Positions 1 to 5,947 of a stretch of DNA of 5,947 nt are shown here, piece after piece. Positions within the stretch are counted from its first letter, which is position 1; each line of letters starts with the position of its first letter. The notes under the pieces are model-generated. The model worked only from the letters and a program-made list of their open reading frames with translations, did not search any database and was not told the DNA's origin. Both the position numbers and the translations under genes were made by a program. The stretch is from Gemmatimonadota bacterium (GTDB lineage Bacteria > Latescibacterota > UBA2968 > UBA8231): assembly GCA_026706505.1 (NCBI GenBank), contig JAPOYQ010000110.1, forward strand, positions 1 through 5,947. Direction: 5' to 3'.

Positions 1-1410
1 GCCGAGGAAGGCATCGCAAACGAGCTGGACTACGTGGAGCAAATTTCTTGGGGGTTGTTTCTTAAGTACCTCTACGACCTTGAGAGTGAACGAAGGGACA
101 GAGCTGCGTTGAACGGCGTGGCACACGAGCCGCTCATTGGCAGTAATTTCCGCTGGGACGATTGGGCGGCTCCCAAGACTGCCGACGGTACGTTCGACCA
201 TAACAGGGCCCTGATCGGTGAGGATCTGATCGGCTTTGTCGACCGTGAATTGTTTCCCTATCTGGCGTCGTTCCGGCAGTCAGCAGCAAACCCGCGTACG
301 ATCGAATACAAGATCGGAGAAGTCTTCACTGAACTCCGCAACAAATTCCGGTCAGGCTACATTCTGCGGGACGTGCTGGAAGTCATCAACGGCCTGTCCT
401 TCAACACTCAGGTTGAGCGGCATGAGCTGTCCGAACTCTACGAGAGCCGGATTCGCCGAATGGGCAATGCCGGTCGCAACGGCGGCGAGTACTACACACC
501 ACGTCCGCTGATCCGGGCCATGATCAAGGTCATTGACCCAAAGATCGGCGAAACCATCTACGACGGCGCCGTGGGTTCGGCGGGCTTCCTGTGCGAGTCG
601 TGGGAGTACATGCGGCGTCCGGACTTGACGGCCTCCGAATACGAGACGTTGCAACGCGACACCTTCTTCGGCCAGGAGAAGAAGTCCCTCGCCTACATCA
701 TCGGCATCATGAACATGGTGCTGCACGGCATCGAGGCGCCGAACATCATCCACACCAACTCGCTCAACGAGAACGTGATGGAATACCGGGAGCGGGACCG
801 CCACGACATCGTGCTCGCCAATCCGCCCTTCGGCGGCGGCGAGCGGCGCGAGGTCCAGCACAATTTCCCGATCCGCTCGGGCGAGACCGCCTATCTCTTC
901 CTCCAGCATTTCATCCGCAAGCTGCGCGCCGGCGGCCGGGCGGCGGTCGTCATCAAGAACACCTTCCTCAGCAACACGGACAACGCCTCGGTCGCCCTGC
1001 GCCGGGAACTGCTGGAGTCCTGCACGCTCCACACGATCCTCGATTGCCCGCAGGGCACCTTCCAGGGCGCGGGCGTCAAGACGGTGGTGCTGTTCTTCTC
1101 GAAAGGCGCACCAACGAGGGACATCTGGGTCTATCAGCTTGATCCTGGCCGTACCCTGGGCAAGACCAGCCCGCTGAACGACGCCGACCTAGCCGAGTTC
1201 AATGAACTTCAGGAGACCTTCGTCAAGGGACCGCAAAGCTGGCGCGTCGCCCGCGCCGATCTGGACGAGGATACGCTGGACCTCTCGGTCAGGAACCCCA
1301 ACGCGCCCGAAGAAGCTCCCCTGCGCAGCCCCGAAGAGATCATCGCCGACATACTCGCCCGCGACGCCGAGACGGCGGAGATCCTGGAGAATATCCGGGG
1401 GATGCTTTGA
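1..1410 (+). CDS. hsdM: Type I R-M methyltransferase subunit HsdM (5' end outside window)
   Basis: HsdM transfers a methyl group from S-adenosylmethionine to the N6 of adenine in the site chosen by HsdS; it also forms the core of the restriction complex. The frame is open from base 1 and the residues before the GTG at 34 (AEEGIANELDY) read as normal HsdM N-terminal sequence, so GTG 34 is probably not the start and a short N-terminal piece is missing. 469 codons are visible. An HsdM_N-like helical region comes first (about 1-430). Next are the family motif GGEYYTPR (about 481-504), SAM-binding motif I as DGAVGSAGF (562-588), a variant of the usual DPACGSGGF, and catalytic motif IV NPPF (820-831). 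The C-terminus is a charged helix (EEIIADILARDAETAEIL). The stop overlaps the hsdS start, implying one operon. Third-position GC rises sharply near base 540. The family call is firm; target and modification activity are inferred. Confidence 0.96.
   Translation, partial: AEEGIANELDYVEQISWGLFLKYLYDLESERRDRAALNGVAHEPLIGSNFRWDDWAAPKTADGTFDHNRALIGEDLIGFVDRELFPYLASFRQSAANPRTIEYKIGEVFTELRNKFRSGYILRDVLEVINGLSFNTQVERHELSELYESRIRRMGNAGRNGGEYYTPRPLIRAMIKVIDPKIGETIYDGAVGSAGFLCESWEYMRRPDLTASEYETLQRDTFFGQEKKSLAYIIGIMNMVLHGIEAPNIIHTNSLNENVMEYRERDRHDIVLANPPFGGGERREVQHNFPIRSGETAYLFLQHFIRKLRAGGRAAVVIKNTFLSNTDNASVALRRELLESCTLHTILDCPQGTFQGAGVKTVVLFFSKGAPTRDIWVYQLDPGRTLGKTSPLNDADLAEFNELQETFVKGPQSWRVARADLDEDTLDLSVRNPNAPEEAPLRSPEEIIADILARDAETAEILENIRGML
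1397..1402 (+). promoter_or_regulatory. Probable ribosome binding site of hsdS
   Basis: The run GGGGGA lies 7 bases before the ATG at 1410 and is the best purine-rich stretch near the hsdM-hsdS junction. It supports ATG 1410 over the in-frame TTG at 1407, which would add one residue. The hsdM stop (1408-1410) and this ATG share base 1410 (TGATG), a typical arrangement for translational coupling, so ribosomes ending hsdM could restart directly on hsdS. Confidence 0.45.
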
Positions 1411-2597
1411 TGGGCGTTGTTGCCAACGGTTGGGCAAAGAAGCCCCTCGGAAAAGTATGCGATATTCTTGATCGCCTCCGAAAACCGATTACCAAGCGAG
1501 ATCGAATTCCCGGGCCTTATCCGTATTATGGAGCGACAGGTGTATTGGACCAGGTAGCAGACTACATTTTTGATGAGCCGCTGGTGCTGATTGGCGAAGA
1601 CGGCGCCAAATGGGAAGCCGGTGAGAATTCGGCTTTCGCGATTGACGGCAAAACTTGGGTCAACAATCACGCCCATGTTATTCGACCGCATCGAGACGAA
1701 CTTCGTGACGATTGGTTGATCTATTTTCTAAACGCATCCGATCTTATGCCTTTCGTTTCTGGGATGACCGTCCCCAAGTTAAATCAAGGCCGGCTGAAAG
1801 AAATACCAATTCCCATTCCTTCACCCGAGGAACAACGGCGGATCGTTACGGTTCTGGACGAGGTTTTCCAGGGTTTGGACCGTGCCCGCGCCATCAGCCA
1901 AAAGAACTTGGCGGACCTGAAAGAGCTGTATCAGTCGACCCTGCGTCGCGCGTTCACCGGAGAACTGACTGGCGATGCAGAAATGTCCAAGTGGCAGAAT
2001 ATGCGATTAATTGAAATCGCAGTAACAAAGCCTAACAAGAAAGAGGCTCGACAACAACTATCAGACGATACTTTGGTATCGTTTGTCCCGATGGATTGTC
2101 TGAACGCCGGTAACCGTAATCTTGCATCGCATGAGACGCGCCCGTTATCCGCGGTGTATAAGAGCTACACATATTTTGGAGAGGGTGACGTTCTCCTCGC
2201 AAAAATTACTCCCTGTTTCGAAAATGGAAAACTTGGCGTGGCTCGAAACCTATCCAATGGCATCGGGTTTGGTTCCAGCGAATTTTTTGTTATCCGTTCT
2301 AAGGGGCATGTACTGGCAGATTACATCTATTACTACTTCGACCAGCGATCTTTTCGTGATTCTGGAAAAAGGGTCATGACGGGCGCAGTTGGCCATAAGA
2401 GAGTGCCGAGGGACTTTCTGGAAACTTTATCTGTTCCCATCCCTCCTTTAGAAGACCAACAACGGATCGTTGGAATTCTCGACAGTATTTTTGAAGAACT
2501 TTCTCTCTCTCGCGCCCAAGTCGAAGCCAACCTCGCAAATCTCGCCGATCTCCGCCAATCCCTGCTGCAATGCGCTTTCGCCGGCGAACTGACATGA
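1410..2597 (+). CDS. hsdS: Type I R-M specificity subunit HsdS
   Basis: HsdS holds the complex on DNA and sets the bipartite recognition sequence for both methylation and cleavage. From ATG 1410 it is 395 residues, a normal full length. It has two halves of similar plan. The first target-recognition domain (about residues 8-134) has the typical run PYPYYGATGVLDQVADYIF and then LIGEDGA. Conserved region 1 follows at residues 135-187. The second domain (about 192-342) includes FVPMDCLNAGN and the characteristic AKITPCFENGKLG. Conserved region 2 is at 343-395. The conserved regions carry EEQRRIV / EDQQRIV and end in AFTGELT / AFAGELT; they form the helices that space the two domains and bind HsdM. 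Both domains are relatively AT-rich at third positions compared with neighbouring hsd genes, as expected for exchangeable modules. The frame is intact, with no sign of phase-variable inversion in the window. The actual DNA target cannot be read from sequence alone. Confidence 0.95.
   Translation: MGVVANGWAKKPLGKVCDILDRLRKPITKRDRIPGPYPYYGATGVLDQVADYIFDEPLVLIGEDGAKWEAGENSAFAIDGKTWVNNHAHVIRPHRDELRDDWLIYFLNASDLMPFVSGMTVPKLNQGRLKEIPIPIPSPEEQRRIVTVLDEVFQGLDRARAISQKNLADLKELYQSTLRRAFTGELTGDAEMSKWQNMRLIEIAVTKPNKKEARQQLSDDTLVSFVPMDCLNAGNRNLASHETRPLSAVYKSYTYFGEGDVLLAKITPCFENGKLGVARNLSNGIGFGSSEFFVIRSKGHVLADYIYYYFDQRSFRDSGKRVMTGAVGHKRVPRDFLETLSVPIPPLEDQQRIVGILDSIFEELSLSRAQVEANLANLADLRQSLLQCAFAGELT
1812..1970 (+). 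repeat. HsdS central conserved region (repeat copy 1)
   Basis: This 53-codon segment (residues 135-187) aligns without gaps to the 53-codon C-terminal segment at 2436-2594, with 28 of 53 identical residues by hand count. It starts PIPSPEEQRRIV and ends AFTGELT. In known HsdS structures this is the central long helix separating the two recognition domains. The DNA is diverged, sharing short blocks such as CGGATCGTT, so it is an old domain duplication and not a recent repeat. Confidence 0.85.
2436..2594 (+). repeat. HsdS distal conserved region (repeat copy 2)
   Basis: Second copy of the HsdS conserved region, residues 343-395, starting PIPPLEDQQRIV and ending AFAGELT at the protein's C-terminus. 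It pairs with the copy at 1812-1970. Inside it, bases 2529-2555 are three imperfect 9-base units (AACCTCGCA, AATCTCGCC, GATCTCCGC) coding NLA-NLA-DLR in the helical part. Confidence 0.85.
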
Positions 2598-2614
2598 TCC
2601 ACTCGCCACCATGA
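2594..2614 (+). promoter_or_regulatory. Possible six-codon coupling ORF between hsdS and hsdR
   Basis: An ATG at 2594 overlaps the hsdS stop (ATGA at 2594-2597). It opens a frame coding Met-Ile-His-Ser-Pro-Pro, whose TGA at 2612-2614 overlaps the hsdR ATG at 2611 (again ATGA). The bases just before the hsdR start (2598-2610) contain no Shine-Dalgarno-like purine run. Seen: two ATGA overlaps bridging the gap. Inferred: ribosomes ending hsdS could restart at 2594 and then again at 2611, linking HsdR output to HsdS. It may equally be chance. Confidence 0.3.
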
Positions 2615-4929
2615 GCCTGCACGATGAGACTGAGGCCGAGACCCGCGCGGACCGCATCGATCCGGTGCTGCGGGACGCCGGCTGGGGCGTCGTCGAAGGC
2701 TCGCGCATCCGGCGCGAAATGATCTGTCCCGGCCGCATCCAGGCCGGCGGCAAGCGCGGCAAGGGTCTCTCCTGCGACTACGTCCTGTTCCACAAGGGGC
2801 AGAAGCTCGCCGTGCTGGAGGCCAAGCGCGCCGGGCTCGGCCATACCGAAGGCGTCGGGCAGGCCAAGGACTATGCCGGCCGGCTTGGCGCCCGCTTCGC
2901 CTATGCCTCGAACGGACTGCAATGGTACGGCATCGACATGGCGACCGGTGCCGAGGGCGACATATTGTTGCCTTTCCCGACGCCGCAGGAGCTGTGGGAC
3001 CGCACCTTCGCCGAGCCGAACGAATGGCGCGACGCCTTCGGCGACGTTCCGTTCGAGGCCGACGGCGGCAAGTGGGAGCCGCGCTACTACCAGCACAAGG
3101 CCATCGCCGCGGCCCTCGAAGCCGTCGCGCGGGGCGACCGGCGCATCCTGCTCACGCTGGCGACCGGGACGGGCAAGACTTCCATCGCCTTCCAGATCGC
3201 CTGGAAGCTGTTCCAAGCGAAATGGAGCCTTGCCGGCGAGCCGGTGCGTCGCCCGCGCATCCTTTTCTTGGCTGACCGGAACATCCTCGCCGATCAGGCC
3301 TACAACGCTTTCTCCGCCTTCCCCCCGGACGCGGTGGCGCGCATCGACCCAAGCTCCCTGCGCAAGCGCGGTGGACGGCCACCGAAGAATGCCAGCGTCT
3401 TCTTCACCATCTTCCAGACGTTTATGACCGGAGAGGGCGAATCGGTGTTCACCGGCTATCCGCCCAATTTCTTCGATTTCGTCGTGGTCGACGAGTGCCA
3501 CCGCGGCGGTGCCCAGGACGAGAGCACCTGGCGGAAAATCCTTGAGCATTTCGAGCCGGCGGTACAGCTCGGCCTGACCGCAACACCGAAGCGAAAACAA
3601 AATGCCGACACCTACGCCTATTTCGGTGAGCCGGTGTACACCTATGCCCTCTGCGACGGCATTGAGGACGGTTTCCTGACACCCTTCAAGGTGCGGCAGA
3701 TGGCCAGCACCATCGACGAATACGTCTATGTCCCGGAAGACGATGTCATCCAGGGAGAAGTGGAGGTCGGCCAGAGATTCACCGAGGAAGACTTCAACCG
3801 AAAGATCGTTATCCGAGAGCGCGAGTTGAGCCGTGTCCGCGAGTTCATGGGCCAGACTGACCAAAGCCAGAAAACACTGGTGTTCTGCGCTACCCAGGAC
3901 CATGCAGCGCTGGTTCGGGACCTCATCAATCAGCTGAAACACAGCGCTGACCCGAACTATTGCCACCGGGTAACGGCCAACGACGGCGCCGTCGGGGACC
4001 AGCACCTCCGGGACTTTCAGGACAACGAGAAGACCGTGCCCACGGTCCTCACCACGTCGCAGAAGCTGTCCACCGGCGTGGATGCCCTCAACATTCGGCA
4101 CATCGTCCTGATGCGGCCCATTCGCTCGATGATTGAGTTCAAGCAGATCATCGGTCGGGGAACGCGGACCTTCGAGGGAAAGGACTTCTTTACGATCTGG
4201 GACTTCGTCAAGGCACACGAGAACTTCAACGATCCGGAGTGGGACGGTGATCCGGAGGAACCAGTGCCGCCTCGGTCGGGGGCCGATGAGCCGGAGGATC
4301 CAGACCCCGGCACCGATGATGGCGAGGGCGAATTGGATGATGATCGGCCCGAGAAGATCGTCGTCAGGCTTGCAGACGGTAAGGAGCGGACCATCCAGTA
4401 CATCTCCGCGACGACTTACTGGAGCGCGGATGGCAAGCCCATCTCGGCGGCCGATTTCCTCAGGCGGCTATTCGGGGATTTGGCGGGGATGGTCGGTGAC
4501 GAAGATCAGCTTCGTTCGATCTGGACCGATCCGGACAATCGGGAGAAATTCCTCGAACAGTTGGACGATCAAGGGTATGACCGTGGCCGGCTCGATGACG
4601 TCCGGCGGCTGGTGGCTGCGCCCGATAGTGATCTATTCGATGTACTGGCCTATGTGCTCTATGCAAGTCCCGCTAAGACCCGCGCGGAGCGCGCCGGAAA
4701 TGTTCGGCTAGGCGGTTTGGACGATGTCGATGGCGAACTCCGTGAACTGCTTCTCGGCATCCTCCAGGCCTACGAGAACCACGGCGAATCAGAACTCGCG
4801 GTGCCGAAGTTGACCTCTTTTCTTGTCAGTCGGTATGGCAGCGTCGGTGAAGCGAGAACACAACTTGGCGAATTGCCGCCGGTCCAGTCGGCCTTCAGGC
4901 AGATACAGGCCCGGCTCTATGCAGACTGA
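2611..4929 (+). CDS. hsdR: Type I R-M restriction subunit HsdR (EcoEI-like, Type IB)
   Basis: HsdR adds ATP-driven translocation and DNA cleavage to the HsdM-HsdS complex, cutting unmethylated DNA away from the site. At 772 residues it matches the compact EcoEI-type R subunits and not the roughly 1,000-residue EcoR124 type. The N-terminal nuclease shows D56, then E70-A-K72 of the PD-(D/E)xK motif and a Q84xxxY88 motif. The helicase motor shows Walker A ATGTGKT (184-190), DECH (294-297), TAT (323-325), a motif IV-like KTLVFCATQ (421-429), a motif V-like TSQKLSTGVD (482-491) and QIIGRGTR (512-519). A very acidic, proline-rich linker (541-578) leads to the EcoEI_R_C-like C-terminal domain (about 580-772), which should bind the methyltransferase core. 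ATG 2611 is chosen because the next residues (DETEAETRADRIDPVL) match the usual family N-terminus, although no clear ribosome binding site precedes it. All key residues are intact, so activity is expected. Codon use becomes less GC-rich in the second half. Confidence 0.96.
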   Translation: MSLHDETEAETRADRIDPVLRDAGWGVVEGSRIRREMICPGRIQAGGKRGKGLSCDYVLFHKGQKLAVLEAKRAGLGHTEGVGQAKDYAGRLGARFAYASNGLQWYGIDMATGAEGDILLPFPTPQELWDRTFAEPNEWRDAFGDVPFEADGGKWEPRYYQHKAIAAALEAVARGDRRILLTLATGTGKTSIAFQIAWKLFQAKWSLAGEPVRRPRILFLADRNILADQAYNAFSAFPPDAVARIDPSSLRKRGGRPPKNASVFFTIFQTFMTGEGESVFTGYPPNFFDFVVVDECHRGGAQDESTWRKILEHFEPAVQLGLTATPKRKQNADTYAYFGEPVYTYALCDGIEDGFLTPFKVRQMASTIDEYVYVPEDDVIQGEVEVGQRFTEEDFNRKIVIRERELSRVREFMGQTDQSQKTLVFCATQDHAALVRDLINQLKHSADPNYCHRVTANDGAVGDQHLRDFQDNEKTVPTVLTTSQKLSTGVDALNIRHIVLMRPIRSMIEFKQIIGRGTRTFEGKDFFTIWDFVKAHENFNDPEWDGDPEEPVPPRSGADEPEDPDPGTDDGEGELDDDRPEKIVVRLADGKERTIQYISATTYWSADGKPISAADFLRRLFGDLAGMVGDEDQLRSIWTDPDNREKFLEQLDDQGYDRGRLDDVRRLVAAPDSDLFDVLAYVLYASPAKTRAERAGNVRLGGLDDVDGELRELLLGILQAYENHGESELAVPKLTSFLVSRYGSVGEARTQLGELPPVQSAFRQIQARLYAD

Positions 4930-5440
4930 GCAGCGAGTATCAGCTCGTACTTGACCGGCCCCAGTCGATGGCTAGATCAGGCCTTCGCGTGACTGAATGA
5001 ACGGCTGGTGTAGAGCAAGGGATTGGAGCGGTCCGGCCACAGCCCCCAAGCCTCGACCGAGTTCGTCACCTTGCATATTCTGCACGGGCAATCCATATCT
5101 GACCCGGATTTACCAGTCAGTGACAGAAGACCACGTCAGCTTGGATGGATACAGGCAAGACGGGGAGTTGCGCTCGGCGGTGCAAGCAGTCATGCTACCT
5201 TACCAACGGAGGAACCGTGACAGACCGGAACCGGGAAGAGGTCGCGAACCCGGTTGCTTCGCCCATCAAACCAGCAAAGCTGAGTTGGAAGAGGACATGA
5301 ACATCAACGCTACCCCTGAAGCCCCGGTTTAGGCCCCAACCTGTGATGGCTCGACAGCTAGAAGAGCCACGGCGCCTTCCGTCAGAATGTGCGGTTTACC
5401 GCCACCTCGTGATCCGCACCTGTATGTTTTTTCGGTTCAG

Positions 5441-5470
5441 GATGAAACTTCATCGTTTTGGTCGCGATGA
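5441..5470 (+). promoter_or_regulatory. Inverted-repeat cluster before the Panacea gene; possible operator
   Basis: GATGAA (5441-5446) and TTCATC (5449-5454) form a perfect 6-base inverted repeat with a 2-base spacer. The right arm pairs again in TCATCG (5450-5455) with CGATGA (5465-5470) across 9 bases. Three copies of the GATGA core in alternating orientation therefore sit directly before the ribosome binding site at 5472. The position fits an autoregulatory operator or a structure in the mRNA leader. No binding protein is identified, and such short repeats can arise by chance. Confidence 0.3.
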
Positions 5471-5471
5471 C

Positions 5472-5478
5472 GAGAGGA
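5472..5478 (+). promoter_or_regulatory. Ribosome binding site of the Panacea gene
   Basis: GAGAGGA ends 10 bases before the ATG at 5489, a slightly long but workable spacing. It is the only purine-rich stretch nearby and favours ATG 5489 over the in-frame ATG at 5501. Confidence 0.55.
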
Positions 5479-5488
5479 CTTCTTGACT

Positions 5489-5947
5489 ATGGCACAATTT
5501 ATGGCTCCGTCCTGGATTCAGCCTAGCGCCGGCTTTCGCTCTCGAAAGGCAGCGCAGATATGTGCCTACTTTGCTACTCAAAGCGAGGGCACCATTGAGA
5601 AGCTGAAGCTCATCAAGATGATTTACCTTGCAGAACGAAAGTACTTGTTCGCACACCATCATCCCATGCTTTTTGACGAGTTTTATTCCCTTCCGCATGG
5701 CCCAATTTGCTCAAGCACCCTGAACGGGATCAACGGGACGCTCGGCGATAGTTTCTGGGATGAATATATTGCGAGAAATGGCAACATAGTTGTCGCCGTC
5801 AAGGCCGTTGCAAGAGATGATCTTGATGAGATCAGCGATGCCGAAATGGCGGTTATTGAGGAAGTCTGGGAAGAGTTCTCCAAGATGACAGCCTCGCAGA
5901 TCAGAAATTATACCCATGACAACTGTTCAGAGTACACGGAGACAGAC
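5489..5947 (+). CDS. Panacea/SocA-like (DUF4065) protein, probable antitoxin (3' end outside window)
   Basis: 153 codons are visible and the frame is still open at the edge. The protein carries family hallmarks: a first helix AAQICAYFA (21-29), the signature KLKLIKMIYLAER (38-50), the block DEFYSLPHGPI (63-73) and, near the visible end, an acidic helix leading to a TH motif (142-143, in NYTHDNCSEYTE). Known Panacea-domain proteins include SocA of Caulobacter, a ClpXP adaptor that destroys the SocB toxin, and many antitoxins paired with unrelated toxins. A cytoplasmic antitoxin role is therefore likely but inferred. Typical members are about 150-200 residues, so little should be missing. In many relatives TH is followed by a Trp a few residues on; here a Tyr (149) is nearest. 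No toxin gene is seen in the 559 bases upstream, so a partner would lie downstream, or the gene may be solitary. Codon use is more AT-tolerant than in hsdR. Confidence 0.85.
   Translation, partial: MAQFMAPSWIQPSAGFRSRKAAQICAYFATQSEGTIEKLKLIKMIYLAERKYLFAHHHPMLFDEFYSLPHGPICSSTLNGINGTLGDSFWDEYIARNGNIVVAVKAVARDDLDEISDAEMAVIEEVWEEFSKMTASQIRNYTHDNCSEYTETD

Larger units (their letters stand above)
4930..5488 (+). other. Intergenic region without a supported gene
   Basis: No protein family is recognisable in any frame of these 559 bases, and no tRNA, insertion-sequence end or strong terminator is seen. Short inverted repeats exist at 5229-5235/5249-5255 (AACCGGG/CCCGGTT, 13-base loop) and 5347-5352/5364-5369 (TGGCTC/GAGCCA, 11-base loop); neither is followed by a T-run. 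A run of six T at 5427-5432 lacks a convincing hairpin before it. The best tiny reading frame is GTG 5217 to the stop at 5298-5300 (27 residues), with GGAGGA only 3 bases before the start; its stop overlaps the ATG of an 11-codon frame at 5297-5332. These may be chance or the remains of a decayed gene. The promoter of the downstream Panacea gene is probably in the right-hand part, but I cannot fix its -35 and -10. Confidence 0.6.

Noticed and set aside
34..36. GTG as the start codon of hsdM
   Set aside because: The frame continues upstream to base 1 and those residues match normal HsdM N-terminal sequence, so the gene is cut by the window edge and does not start here.
562..588. HsdM motif I as DGAVGSAGF, perhaps a defective SAM site
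   Set aside because: The acidic residue and glycine pattern are kept and similar variants occur in working HsdM families; NPPF is intact.
352..1032. A 226-codon open frame on the - strand inside hsdM
   Set aside because: It is a mirror of the GC-biased catalytic part of hsdM; no start signal or domain supports it.
1983..2597. Internal ATG 1983 as the start of a separate half-size HsdS
   Set aside because: No convincing ribosome binding site precedes it, and the frame is continuous with the full two-domain HsdS.
2374..4218. A 614-codon open frame on the - strand under hsdS and hsdR
   Set aside because: It is antisense to well-supported hsdR motifs. Long antisense open frames are common where codons strongly prefer G/C at the third position. 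Its product shows no recognised domain.
4933..4948. Possible terminator hairpin right after hsdR (GCGAG/CTCGT)
   Set aside because: The stem is only about 5 pairs including a wobble, and no T-run follows.
4997..5332. A 111-codon + strand frame in the gap after hsdR
   Set aside because: No ribosome binding site precedes its ATG, the product is rich in Arg, Pro and Ser as expected of a non-coding frame in GC-rich DNA, and I recognise no family. It remains only a weak possibility.
5391..5432. GCGGT/ACCGC palindrome followed by a run of six T as a terminator
   Set aside because: The palindrome (5391-5402) has only a 2-base centre and lies 24 bases before the T-run at 5427, so the two do not form a standard terminator.

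Overview
This window holds one nearly complete Type I restriction-modification (R-M) operon, hsdM-hsdS-hsdR, all on the + strand. It is followed by about 560 bases with no convincing gene, and then by the start of a Panacea/SocA-like (DUF4065) gene cut by the right edge. The coding DNA is GC-rich with strong G/C preference at third positions over long stretches. Together with the protein style, this suggests a high-GC Pseudomonadota, possibly an alphaproteobacterium. That placement is inference from composition; no rRNA or other phylogenetic marker is present.

Layout: bases 1-1410 encode the methyltransferase subunit HsdM, whose reading frame is open at base 1, so its true start lies upstream. 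Its TGA stop shares one base with the ATG of hsdS (1410-2597), the specificity subunit. HsdS has two target-recognition halves, each ending in a 53-residue conserved repeat. hsdR (2611-4929) begins 13 bases after the hsdS stop and encodes a 772-residue subunit with a PD-(D/E)xK nuclease, a superfamily 2 helicase motor and an EcoEI-like C-terminal domain. This points to the Type IB (EcoEI/EcoAI) R-subunit lineage. Together the genes should make an M2S1 methyltransferase and an R2M2S1 endonuclease, with HsdS choosing the bipartite DNA site.

Bases 4930-5488 show no recognisable gene, tRNA, terminator or mobile-element end. The best signals there are small inverted repeats, the clearest lying just before the ribosome binding site of the Panacea gene. 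That gene (5489 to the edge, 153 codons, no stop) resembles Panacea-domain antitoxins. No toxin is visible upstream, so any partner should lie beyond the window. An R-M system beside a probable toxin-antitoxin gene fits a defence island.

I see no clearly new system. The points most worth a second look are the Panacea gene and its unseen neighbour, a possible six-codon relay reading frame linking hsdS to hsdR, and abrupt codon-composition changes inside hsdM, hsdS and hsdR that suggest recombination.
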